36,074 nucleotides of DNA from an uncultured Ilumatobacter sp. GTDB lineage: Bacteria; Actinomycetota; Acidimicrobiia; Acidimicrobiales; Ilumatobacteraceae. Positions 17,593-25,547 of this stretch are shown in pieces. The notes below the pieces were generated by a model that was not told the DNA's origin, made no database searches, and saw only the letters and a program-made list of their open reading frames with translations. The stretch lies in contig CALICC010000059.1 of assembly GCA_938049325.1 (NCBI GenBank), forward strand, positions 1 to 36,074. The letters run 5' to 3'. Numbering within the stretch: the stretch's first letter is position 1; each line of letters opens with the position of its first letter. The position numbers were made by a program, and so were the translations under genes.

Positions 17593-18384
17593 TCAGAGTT
17601 CGTCGTAGCCAGGGTCACCCGGCATCAAGATGTCGACCATCTTGGTGCCCTCGAACTTGATCTTCGGGAGAATCGTGACCGGGTCGGTGATCGCCGCGCC
17701 CGCCTGCACGACCGCTGACGCGGTCGAGAAGTCACGCAACCACCGCAGGTTCTTGATGGTCGGCGGCATCATCATCAACTCGCCCGCTGCCTGCATTCGC
17801 AAGGCCTCGGCTGGCTGAACCCACAGACTGTCGACGGTCTCCTTGTCGTCATGGAACCCGTCCTGGCCGTCGGGAGCCTCGGTCACGTAGAACCGCGTGT
17901 CGAACCGCCGCTTCTCGCCCATCGGCGTGATCCAGTGGTCGACGTACTGCGTGGTGGCGAGGTCGAGCACCAGATCATCGCGTCGACACAGGTCGACGAG
18001 GCTCAACGAGCCGTCGTGCACCGCGTGGCGATCATTCGCCTTGACGTCGAGCGGGGAGCCGTCGCGCGGGGCGGCGAGCAGGATGCCGGCCTCTTCGAAA
18101 CACTCGCGAATCGCAGCCACCCAATAGGCGAGTCCACCCGACTCCACACCGAGCTGCGCTGATGCATCGGCGTCGTCGAGACCGTCGCAGAACGGCTCGA
18201 GTTCGTCGGCGTGGTCAGCGTCGTCGACGCGTCCGCCGGGGAACACGTACATGCCGGCACCAAACGCTGCGTTGCCGGTGCGCCGCAGCATGAAGACCTC
18301 GAGTCCGATGTCGGCATCGCGCACGAGCATCACGGTCGCCGCGTTGCGAATCGGCACGGAGGTCGGATCGAAGTCTTCGGCCAT
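17593..18384 (-). CDS. NUDIX hydrolase
   Basis: MYVFPGGRVDDAD...AAIRECFEEAGILL NUDIX-box pattern. Start at MAEDFDPTS; the longer ORF runs through the repeats. Confidence 0.85.
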   Translation of the reverse strand: MAEDFDPTSVPIRNAATVMLVRDADIGLEVFMLRRTGNAAFGAGMYVFPGGRVDDADHADELEPFCDGLDDADASAQLGVESGGLAYWVAAIRECFEEAGILLAAPRDGSPLDVKANDRHAVHDGSLSLVDLCRRDDLVLDLATTQYVDHWITPMGEKRRFDTRFYVTEAPDGQDGFHDDKETVDSLWVQPAEALRMQAAGELMMMPPTIKNLRWLRDFSTASAVVQAGAAITDPVTILPKIKFEGTKMVDILMPGDPGYDEL

Positions 18385-18423
18385 CGACGCACCGTACCCA
18401 CCGACGTACGACCGCACGCATTC

Positions 18424-18456
18424 GGTAGCGCGGGTGCCGGAACCAAAGAGACCCAG
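18424..18456. repeat. Dispersed repeat, copy 2 (shorter)
   Basis: ggtagcgcgggtgccggaaccaaagagacccag, directly adjacent to copy 3. Confidence 0.85.
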
Positions 18457-18497
18457 CCCTGGGTAGCGCGGGTGCCGGAACCAAAAGGACCCAGGGC
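18457..18497. repeat. Dispersed repeat, copy 3
   Basis: ccctgggtagcgcgggtgccggaaccaaaaggacccagggc; terminal dyad CCCTGGGT/ACCCAGGG. Confidence 0.9.
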
Positions 18498-18511
18498 TTC
18501 GACGGTTGGCG

Positions 18512-19636
18512 TCAGGCGAGCGCGGTCGCGCTGTCGGCGTCGGTGTCGGCCACGGCGTCAGGATCAGCGGTCGCTTCCGCATCTGCGTCGGGGTCAGGAT
18601 CCGCTCCCTGGCGCTCTGCGCTGCGTACACCGAGCGCCGAGCCCAATGCCGAGAACGCCGTCACCAGCGCCACACGCCAGAGCTCGGTGCCGAAGGTGAG
18701 GTTGATGCCGATGGCGATCACTGCGCCGGCGCCGACGACGATGGCGACGTCACGCCACTGCTTCGACATCACGTACGAGATTGCTGCGCCGACGATCGAC
18801 AAGAACACGATCGCCACGACCGGCCAGTTGTTGTCGAGGAACACGTTGGCGTCGCCCTGGAGACCTTCGACCCACTCGGTGATCGGGTCGGTCGTGGACC
18901 GAGCACGTGTCCGATCCTGGAACGTCGCCTCGAGCGTGCGGTTGCCGAACGCCGTGATGCGCCACGGGTTCTCGACGTCGACCCAGTAGAAGTACCAGAG
19001 CAGGTAGATGCCCGACAGTGCAACGAAGAACGCAGCGATGCGATCGACGTACGCCAGGCTCTTGCGGAGGAACTTCAACAGCCCCGTGTTGGCGAACGCG
19101 AGCGCGACGGTGAGGCCGCTCACCAGCAGCGCCATGCCGGCGCCGTAGGCCACGACGTTGCCGACGCCAGCAACCACGCCGTCACGGCTGCTCGTCGAGA
19201 ACACGGTCGCGATGAACAGGCCGATCGTGCAACCAATGGATGCGACCGCGTAAGCGATTCCGTAGACGAACATCGAGCGAACGGTCTTGTCCTTCTCGCC
19301 CGTCTTCACCGACGGGGTCATGAACGGCGGCTTGTAGCCGAACAACATCGCGATGCCCAGGCCGATCAACGCAACACCGAAGAAGCCGGTGGCGTACTTG
19401 GAGTTCTCCGTGATCCAACTCGTGGAGAAGTGAGCCACTGCACCGGCGATCAGGAAGACCGTCAAGAATCCCGACGACACCGCGGCGCTCACCAGGAGTG
19501 CTCGACGGATCGTCGCCCGCTGCGTTCCGGTGCCGCCCGACGAGATGCCGAGGAAGTACAGCAGGTACGTCGGTAGCAGGATGAACCCACACGGGTTGAC
19601 CGCGGCGACCAGGCCACGGATGAACGACAGACTCAT
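18512..19636 (-). CDS. CcdA-like thiol:disulfide / cytochrome c biogenesis transmembrane protein
   Basis: LVAAVNPCGFILLPTYLLYFLG and YAVASIGCTIGLF; multiple TM segments. Confidence 0.85.
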   Translation of the reverse strand: MSLSFIRGLVAAVNPCGFILLPTYLLYFLGISSGGTGTQRATIRRALLVSAAVSSGFLTVFLIAGAVAHFSTSWITENSKYATGFFGVALIGLGIAMLFGYKPPFMTPSVKTGEKDKTVRSMFVYGIAYAVASIGCTIGLFIATVFSTSSRDGVVAGVGNVVAYGAGMALLVSGLTVALAFANTGLLKFLRKSLAYVDRIAAFFVALSGIYLLWYFYWVDVENPWRITAFGNRTLEATFQDRTRARSTTDPITEWVEGLQGDANVFLDNNWPVVAIVFLSIVGAAISYVMSKQWRDVAIVVGAGAVIAIGINLTFGTELWRVALVTAFSALGSALGVRSAERQGADPDPDADAEATADPDAVADTDADSATALA

Positions 19637-20247
19637 ATGAGCTCCTCTTGTTGTTGCAGCGTCGAGATCTTGTCGCGCAAGCCCTCGAGATCGATCACAC
19701 CGGTTTGCTCGATCACGGTTCCGTCGGACGTGACGAACAACGTGATCGGGAAGTTCGATGCTTCGATGGCATCGGTGAACTCGGCCAGGTCGTCACGGAA
19801 CAGTTCGTACGTGACCCCGCGTTCGTCGGCGAAGCGCTCCATGGCCGGAATCGGATCGATCGTATTCACGCCGATGAACCGGACCTCGTCGCCGAATTCG
19901 GCGTGCGCTTCGGCGAAGTCGGGAAGTTCCTTCGCGCACGGGGCGCACGACGAGAACCAGAAGTTGATGACCAACGGATTGTCGCCGAGCATCGATGCCG
20001 TGGTGATGGCGTTGCCGTCACGATCCGACACCGTGGCGTCGGGCAGCTGGTTGACCAAGCCGTTCGGTCGCAGCCCGATGTCGTCGGCTTCGATGTCACG
20101 GTCGGTCGGATCCTCCAACACCACCGTGTCGTCACCTGCGTCGTCACCTGCGTTGTCGTCGCCGGACAGCGACCACGCGTAGCCACCGATCACGGCCACC
20201 GCGACGACGAGCGACGCGATGAGCAAGCGTGGACGGTTGACATTCAT
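19633..20247 (-). CDS. TlpA-like thioredoxin-family protein, membrane-anchored
   Basis: N-terminal TM; PLVINFWFSSCAPCAKELPDFAEAHAEFGDEVRFIGVNTID; stop overlaps the ccdA start by 4 nt. Confidence 0.9.
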   Translation of the reverse strand: MNVNRPRLLIASLVVAVAVIGGYAWSLSGDDNAGDDAGDDTVVLEDPTDRDIEADDIGLRPNGLVNQLPDATVSDRDGNAITTASMLGDNPLVINFWFSSCAPCAKELPDFAEAHAEFGDEVRFIGVNTIDPIPAMERFADERGVTYELFRDDLAEFTDAIEASNFPITLFVTSDGTVIEQTGVIDLEGLRDKISTLQQQEELI

Positions 20248-20345
20248 TGATCCGAGGGTAATGACCACAACCCTTCAGGTCGCCCCCACACCCCTGAACG
20301 TTCCGAGAACGAGCCGAAAACCGAACTTCAGATCCTTCGAACGAT

Positions 20346-21032
20346 TCAGGGTGACCGCATGAAGTGCACGACCTGGTCGTGAAACACCAGCAGGGCCGCC
20401 ACGAGTTCGAGCGATGCGCCGTTGAACGGCGCGGTCGTGGTCAGTGTGCCCGACCGAAAGAACTCGCCCCGTCCAGCGAACGCGGCCCAGATCTGGCCCG
20501 GAGCTGCCCGGAGTCGCTCGCCGACACCGAGGTCCGCAGACTCGGAGGCGGGGTCGGAGTCAGCGACCCGTGCGGACGTATCGGCGACAGGGCGGCCGTC
20601 ATCGGTCAGCACGAAGTGATCGCCGTCGGCGAGGACCATCGCCCGTGCCATGTCGGCGCCCAGACTGTGCACGGACTCGAACTTCAGGGTGCTGCGACCA
20701 TCGATCTCGACCGTTGTGGCTCCTCGCCGCGCCGCCGATGCCTGGAGCACGGCGATCAGCTTCCCCTGGCCATCGTGCACATGACAGGTGTGTGGAGCGA
20801 GCTTTCCTGCTCCGCTGATCGACCACGCAGCGTTCCCGTCCGGATGCCGGAACTCTGCACGCCGGCGCAGGTTGCGTCCCGTCGACGCCCCTTCGAACAC
20901 GACGGCGTTGGTTGGGCTGATCACACGGTGTTCGAGATCGGCTCCGAGCGACCGCCGTTTCGTCACCCGCGACTCGAGCACGAATTGCCCGAGCAGGTGA
21001 TCGCCACTCGTGCTCTCGGTTGTCGGTTCCAT
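20346..21032 (-). CDS. Hypothetical protein (possible LURP-one/scramblase-like fold, not certain)
   Basis: Long ORF with consistent codon use; no decisive motif recognised. Confidence 0.5.
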   Translation of the reverse strand: MEPTTESTSGDHLLGQFVLESRVTKRRSLGADLEHRVISPTNAVVFEGASTGRNLRRRAEFRHPDGNAAWSISGAGKLAPHTCHVHDGQGKLIAVLQASAARRGATTVEIDGRSTLKFESVHSLGADMARAMVLADGDHFVLTDDGRPVADTSARVADSDPASESADLGVGERLRAAPGQIWAAFAGRGEFFRSGTLTTTAPFNGASLELVAALLVFHDQVVHFMRSP

Positions 21033-21156
21033 GCGTCACCTCTTGGTCGCTTCTCATCATGGCTCGCGGGAGCGCGACACGACCGGGACCGACCCTCGAG
21101 GGCGGCGCGTGCTGGGGGTTGGCACGCGCCGCCCTGACCGAACGCCCCTCAGCGCG

Positions 21157-21693
21157 TCATGCGACGGACACGACAGGCACGGTGTCGACCGGGCCCATCT
21201 CGTCGTAGATGACTTCGGGGCGTGGGTTCTTCGGCGGACGTCCGCAGGGCCGCTTGTTCGCTACGACACGGCCGCCGGAGATGAGCTCGCCACCCCAGAC
21301 GCCCCACGGCTCCTCGCGCTCGATTGCCGAAGCGAGGCAGTCCGCAGCGAGCGGGCACAGCCCGCACATTGCCTTGGCGCGGGCGATGTCGACCACGTTG
21401 TCGGAGAAGAACAGAGCGGTCAGCGTGCCGTTGCCGTCGGCGCAGCGAGCGACCGGAGCACGAGCGGCCAACGAGTCGTCGCACTCATCGGCACCCACGT
21501 CCTCGCCCGGCGGGCGAGGACTGTCTGGGGGCAAAGCGCCTCGATCCGGCAGTGCGCCGTCGAGTTCATCGTTGATCGAAGGGGAAAACATGGTGGGGTC
21601 CTTGGCGTAATCGTGAGTGGTGAGCGTTGACGTCCGGGCTGAATTGACGGGCCGGAGCGGTGTGGCGGTCATGTGGGTCTTGGTGGTGTCCAT
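21157..21693 (-). CDS. WhiB-family Fe-S transcriptional regulator with C-terminal AT-hook-like GRPPKNPRP (paralog A)
   Basis: RCADGNGTLTALFFSD...AKAMCGLCPLAADCLASAIEREEPWGVWGGE...CGRPPKNPRP. WhiB Cys set, GVWGG turn and AT-hook. Confidence 0.9.
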   Translation of the reverse strand: MDTTKTHMTATPLRPVNSARTSTLTTHDYAKDPTMFSPSINDELDGALPDRGALPPDSPRPPGEDVGADECDDSLAARAPVARCADGNGTLTALFFSDNVVDIARAKAMCGLCPLAADCLASAIEREEPWGVWGGELISGGRVVANKRPCGRPPKNPRPEVIYDEMGPVDTVPVVSVA

Positions 21694-21708
21694 GTCATTG
21701 ATTCCTTC

Positions 21709-21750
21709 GTGTCTTGCTGGTGGTGTCTTGCTGGTGGTGTCTTGCTGATG
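21709..21750 (-). repeat. 3 x 14-bp tandem repeat in the 5' leader of whiB paralog A
   Basis: gtgtcttgctggtg x2 plus gtgtcttgctgatg (minus strand CACCAGCAAGACAC). Confidence 0.9.
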
Positions 21751-21765
21751 CAGTCATGTGGCCCC

Positions 21766-21805
21766 GAAAACGCAAAAGCCGCCGGGTTCTGATGAACCCG
21801 GCGGC
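21766..21805 (-). terminator. Intrinsic terminator upstream of whiB paralog A
   Basis: Minus strand GCCGCCGGGTTC-ATCA-GAACCCGGCGGC followed by TTTTGCGTTTTC; perfect 12-bp stem. Confidence 0.9.
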
Positions 21806-21833
21806 CTCGGAGGAGGTGATGACGTTTCGTGAG

Positions 21834-22064
21834 TTACGTCATGCCTTCGAGGCGGCCGGGGGTGAGTCGCTTGGTTGCGTACTTGGAGCCAAAACCCTTG
21901 CTCTGCACGTCACCAAGCCACAGATTCGTGGTGGTCGGCATTGCAATGGCAGCGGTCGGCGCGGTAGCAACGTGCGCGGCCGAGGCAACGGTTGCCACAT
22001 GCGTCAGCGAGCAGGCGCGAGCGACGAGCCGGTCGGTGGCCCGGTTGTGGGTCATGATCGCCAT
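21834..22064 (-). CDS. Small ORF (76 aa), candidate leader ORF of the whiB unit
   Basis: ATG preceded by GAGAGGAGCGACACC (good Shine-Dalgarno); MAIMTHNRATDRLVARACSL...WLGDVQSKGFGSKYATKRLTPGRLEGMT; ends shortly before the terminator. Confidence 0.55.
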   Translation of the reverse strand: MAIMTHNRATDRLVARACSLTHVATVASAAHVATAPTAAIAMPTTTNLWLGDVQSKGFGSKYATKRLTPGRLEGMT

Positions 22065-22356
22065 GGTGTCGCTCCTCTCGCTCAGCTGTTTGATGCGCGC
22101 GACCTCATGGTCGGCGTTCGATTACCAGGCAAACAGGTCGCGACCACTCCGGTCAAGGAGGTTTCGCGATTTCTCGACATTCTTTTCTCGCAGCGCCGTC
22201 TCGACGACCGAATTCGATCCTCAGTCACGCTCGTCTGGGCGGGTCGGAGCCTTCCGGTTCATCGGCCAGCGGTGCCAAGTCGCGGCGACGCTCGGCACCC
22301 GCAGCGGAGAAGAGGTCGGATGACATCGGTCGAATGATGTCACCCCGGGCCTCCGG

Positions 22357-22836
22357 TCAGGCCACCAGGTGTGCGGGGATCGGCACCTCTTCGACTTCGA
22401 CCACGGGGCGCGGGTTCTTCGGCGGGCGGCCACGCTTCGGCCGAACGTCGACGGGGACGCCGTCGATGACGAGCTTGCCGCCCCACACGCCGTACGGCTC
22501 GAGGCGCTCGATGGCACCTTCGAGGCAGGAGGCCCGCAGCCCACACGGTCGGCAGATTGCGCGGGCTCGAGCGATGTCGTGGTCGTCCTCGGAGAAGAAC
22601 AACGACGACAGCGTTCCATGTCCGTCGGCGCAGCGTGCGTAGCTCGTGCCCGTGTCCTGCTCAGCGTCTTCATCGATGCCATCGGCAGCCTCACGAAGGA
22701 TCGGTGCAACAGATTCGAGCGAGACCCTCCGGGTGTAGGTGACGCTGTGCGAGCCGGTGTGGGTCGCTGTGTCGGCGACGGCATCGTCGCGATGCGCAAG
22801 CAGATCGAGGGCGGGGATGCTGGAAGGGAAGAGCAT
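22357..22836 (-). CDS. WhiB-family Fe-S transcriptional regulator with C-terminal AT-hook-like KRGRPPKNPRP (paralog B)
   Basis: RCADGHGTLSSLFFSEDDHDIARARAICRPCGLRASCLEGAIERLEPYGVWGGK...KRGRPPKNPRP. Confidence 0.9.
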   Translation of the reverse strand: MLFPSSIPALDLLAHRDDAVADTATHTGSHSVTYTRRVSLESVAPILREAADGIDEDAEQDTGTSYARCADGHGTLSSLFFSEDDHDIARARAICRPCGLRASCLEGAIERLEPYGVWGGKLVIDGVPVDVRPKRGRPPKNPRPVVEVEEVPIPAHLVA

Positions 22837-22928
22837 GGCGGGCTTCTTTCGGTTCGTGTTCGGAGTTCAGGTGTTCGAGGTGCAGTCGGCGCCAATGGCG
22901 CCGGAGGTGTTGACGGGTGCGTCCTTCG

Positions 22929-22958
22929 GGGTGCCGGACCTCGGCAGGTCCGGCACCC
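22929..22958 (-). other. 13-bp perfect hairpin 3 nt after the stop of the 22962-23303 gene
   Basis: gggtgccggacct-cggc-aggtccggcaccc; no T-tract on either side. Confidence 0.75.
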
Positions 22959-22961
22959 AGA

Positions 22962-23303
22962 TCAAGCGAACGAGCGGTCGTCGTCGCGTCGAGGTCGAGT
23001 CATGACGGCGCTGATCGATCCGAGACCGAGCGCTACCAGCCCGCCGCCGAGCAACAATCGGGTCGAGTCCGGGGCCATTCGTGACAGCGAGCCCGTCTGC
23101 TGGGACTGGACCGATGCGACCGCGACCGGAACGTCGACGCGGTCGTCGGGCGTTGATGCAGCGGCGGGTCCGCTCGGCGCGAGCAGTGCGACGAATCCGA
23201 CGACGGCGACGCCGAGTCCTCCACGACGCCAGTCGCGGCCGCGGGTGGGTGGCTTGGTGGTTCCGGATTGTCGGCGTGTCGGTGTCGTGTGGCAGTTGTT
23301 CAT
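22962..23303 (-). CDS. Small exported/membrane protein (two hydrophobic segments)
   Basis: ATG preceded by GAGGGACCTCCG; LGVAVVGFVALLAPSGPAAAS and LLLGGGLVALGLGSISAVM; followed by RRDDD. Confidence 0.55.
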   Translation of the reverse strand: MNNCHTTPTRRQSGTTKPPTRGRDWRRGGLGVAVVGFVALLAPSGPAAASTPDDRVDVPVAVASVQSQQTGSLSRMAPDSTRLLLGGGLVALGLGSISAVMTRPRRDDDRSFA

Positions 23304-23422
23304 CGGAGGTCCCTCTTCGTGTGGTGTTGCTTCGTCACCGTTCAAGAGTCCGCACCTCGCCGCGACTTGCACTTTTCTTGAAGAAATTCTGAAAGATCGT
23401 GCGTCGTGCCAGAGTGGGGTCC

Positions 23423-24571
23423 GTGCCGGGTCCGATCAGCATCCTTGGTTTGGAGATCGTCGGGATCGAACACACGTCTGTTGAGATTGCCGTCTACATG
23501 GTCGGTTGGATGATCGGATGGCTGTTGCTCTGGCGGCCCCGGCACCTCGCCGCCGCCTCGCCGCCCCCGCCAGGACGTTCATCGCACGATCTGACGGGAA
23601 CTTCCTCGCGACCGCCGATCGCGGTCGTCATACCTGCGCGTGACGAGGCATCTGCGCTGCCGAACCTGCTGCGTCCGCTCGTCGCTCAGCAACGCGCTGG
23701 CGACGAGATCGTGGTCGTCGACGATCACTCCGGCGACGGCACGGCACGCATCGCCGAACTCTTCGACGCCACCGTCATCACGCCGCCGGAGCCGCCGGAA
23801 GGCTGGCTCGGCAAACCGAACGCGTGCTGGCACGGCGCACTCGCGACGAGCGCCCCGCTGCTGGTTTTCCTCGACGCCGACGTCCGCCCGGGGCCGACGC
23901 TGCTCGACGATCTCGCAGGCGCCATCGACGATCACCCCGGCGAACTCGTCTCGATGCAGCCGTGGCACGAGATGGAGACCCTCGGCGAGCAACCGAGCAT
24001 CTTGTGCAACGTGACGGCACTCATGGGTTGCGGAGCGTTCACCGCGTTCGGACAACGGGCAACCGCCACCGTCGCATTCGGACCGGTGATCGCACTCGAG
24101 CGGGCAACCTACGACGCGGTCGGCGGGCACGGCGACCCTGGGGTGCGCGGGATGCACACCGAAGACATCGGCCTCGCTCGCGCAGTCGGAAGCGTCCGCC
24201 TGTTCGTGGGGTCGCAGGCGTCGACCACTTTTCGGATGTACCCCGATGGGTTCGGCGCGCTCGTTCGCGGATGGACCAGGAGTCTGGCCACCGGCGCACG
24301 GTTCACCAGTTGGTGGCTCGCACTCCTCACGCTGCTCTGGGTGTGGTCGTTGGCAGGCGGATGGATCGCAGCACCTGCCGTCTATCCCCTGACCGCGATC
24401 CAAGTGTGGGTGCTCGGTCGACGCGCCGGAACGATCCATCCGATCGCGGCGCTGTGCTTTCCGGTCTTGGTCGTCGTGTTCGTCGCGATCTTCGTCCGAA
24501 GCACCTTTGCGGTGGTGTTTCGTCGTGACGTGACGTGGAAGCGCCGACACGTCGCTGCGAACCAGAACTGA
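23423..24571 (+). CDS. Glycosyltransferase family 2, membrane-associated
   Basis: IAVVIPARDEASALPNLLRPL, IVVVDDHSGDGTA, LVFLDADVRPG, GMHTEDIGLARAVG; C-terminal TM helices. Start (GTG) is uncertain. Confidence 0.85.
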   Translation: MPGPISILGLEIVGIEHTSVEIAVYMVGWMIGWLLLWRPRHLAAASPPPPGRSSHDLTGTSSRPPIAVVIPARDEASALPNLLRPLVAQQRAGDEIVVVDDHSGDGTARIAELFDATVITPPEPPEGWLGKPNACWHGALATSAPLLVFLDADVRPGPTLLDDLAGAIDDHPGELVSMQPWHEMETLGEQPSILCNVTALMGCGAFTAFGQRATATVAFGPVIALERATYDAVGGHGDPGVRGMHTEDIGLARAVGSVRLFVGSQASTTFRMYPDGFGALVRGWTRSLATGARFTSWWLALLTLLWVWSLAGGWIAAPAVYPLTAIQVWVLGRRAGTIHPIAALCFPVLVVVFVAIFVRSTFAVVFRRDVTWKRRHVAANQN

Positions 24572-24583
24572 TTGAATGAAACG

Positions 24584-25528
24584 ATGCGAACAGAGGGATC
24601 CCGCGCACCGGGCCGCCGCAGACGGCCTGTTCGCGCCACACGGCTGATCGTGGCGGCCCTCGTGGCGACCGTGGCGACCGTCGCGACCATGCTCGGCGGC
24701 ACGGCGACGCCAGTCAGCGCTCACGACGACATCGAGGGCTCGACGCCGGCGTCTCGTTCGACGATCGACGAGCCCATCTCGATGGTCGAGATCGACTTCG
24801 GCGAGGTGATCGACGCCGACAACACGAGCTTGTTCGTCGAGTACGGACTGCCCGACAACGAAACCGAGACGATCGAGAGCACCACGACGGTCACCGGGCC
24901 CACCACGGCAATCGCCGAGTTCGACGAGATCACACGCAAAGGCACCTACTTCGTGCGGTATCTCGCACCGGTGCCCGCCGACGGCCACGTGATCGCAGGA
25001 TCGATCTCGTTCAGCTGGGGTGCCCCCACGGCCATCGTCGACACGAACCCCGACATCCGTTTGTCCACACCGGGCTCGCGCGACGTCATCGACGACCCGA
25101 TCACATCTGCCGACATCGAGTTCGAAATCGAGATCACCGACCTGCAGATGGAACTCATCTACGACCAGGGTGACGGCGAAACCTTCGACACGCTGGGCGG
25201 CGAGGTCGAACAGACGGGGCCGACGACGGCGACGTTCCGCTGGGACGAGCTGCCGCAAGAGGGCACCTACTTCATGAGCTACACGGCGTCTGCCGTTGCT
25301 GACGGCGACGAGGTCGCCGGTGCCATTCCGTTCATCTGGGGCAGCGCGAGCGGCACGAGCAGCGGCGGCTTCCCGTGGGTGTTGTTCATTCCCGTCTCGT
25401 TGGTGGCACTCGCGATCGGCGCCTTCTTCAGCCGTCGCCGGATGCTCGTCGACGCCAACGACGACGAGGCGGGCGACGACGCCGTCGACGACTCGGTCGG
25501 CGAAGACCCCGAACTCAGTTCGGTCTAG
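24584..25528 (+). CDS. Tandem CopC-domain protein with signal peptide and C-terminal TM
   Basis: Signal peptide followed by AHDDIEGSTPASRSTIDEPISMVEIDFGEVID; second module RLSTPGSRDVIDDPITSADIEFE; both end GTYF(V/M)xY...ADGxxxAGxIxFxWG. Confidence 0.75.
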   Translation: MRTEGSRAPGRRRRPVRATRLIVAALVATVATVATMLGGTATPVSAHDDIEGSTPASRSTIDEPISMVEIDFGEVIDADNTSLFVEYGLPDNETETIESTTTVTGPTTAIAEFDEITRKGTYFVRYLAPVPADGHVIAGSISFSWGAPTAIVDTNPDIRLSTPGSRDVIDDPITSADIEFEIEITDLQMELIYDQGDGETFDTLGGEVEQTGPTTATFRWDELPQEGTYFMSYTASAVADGDEVAGAIPFIWGSASGTSSGGFPWVLFIPVSLVALAIGAFFSRRRMLVDANDDEAGDDAVDDSVGEDPELSSV

Positions 25529-25547
25529 CGCCCCCTCAGGCGCGCGG

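Noticed and set aside
21709-21750. Possible CRISPR or coding repeat
   Set aside because: Only three contiguous 14-mers, no spacers, and not frame-preserving.
23360-23395. TTTTCTTGAAGAAATTCTGAAAG as a heat-shock or CIRCE-like operator
   Set aside because: AT-rich palindromic look, but no match to a bacterial operator I can name; probably divergent promoter DNA.
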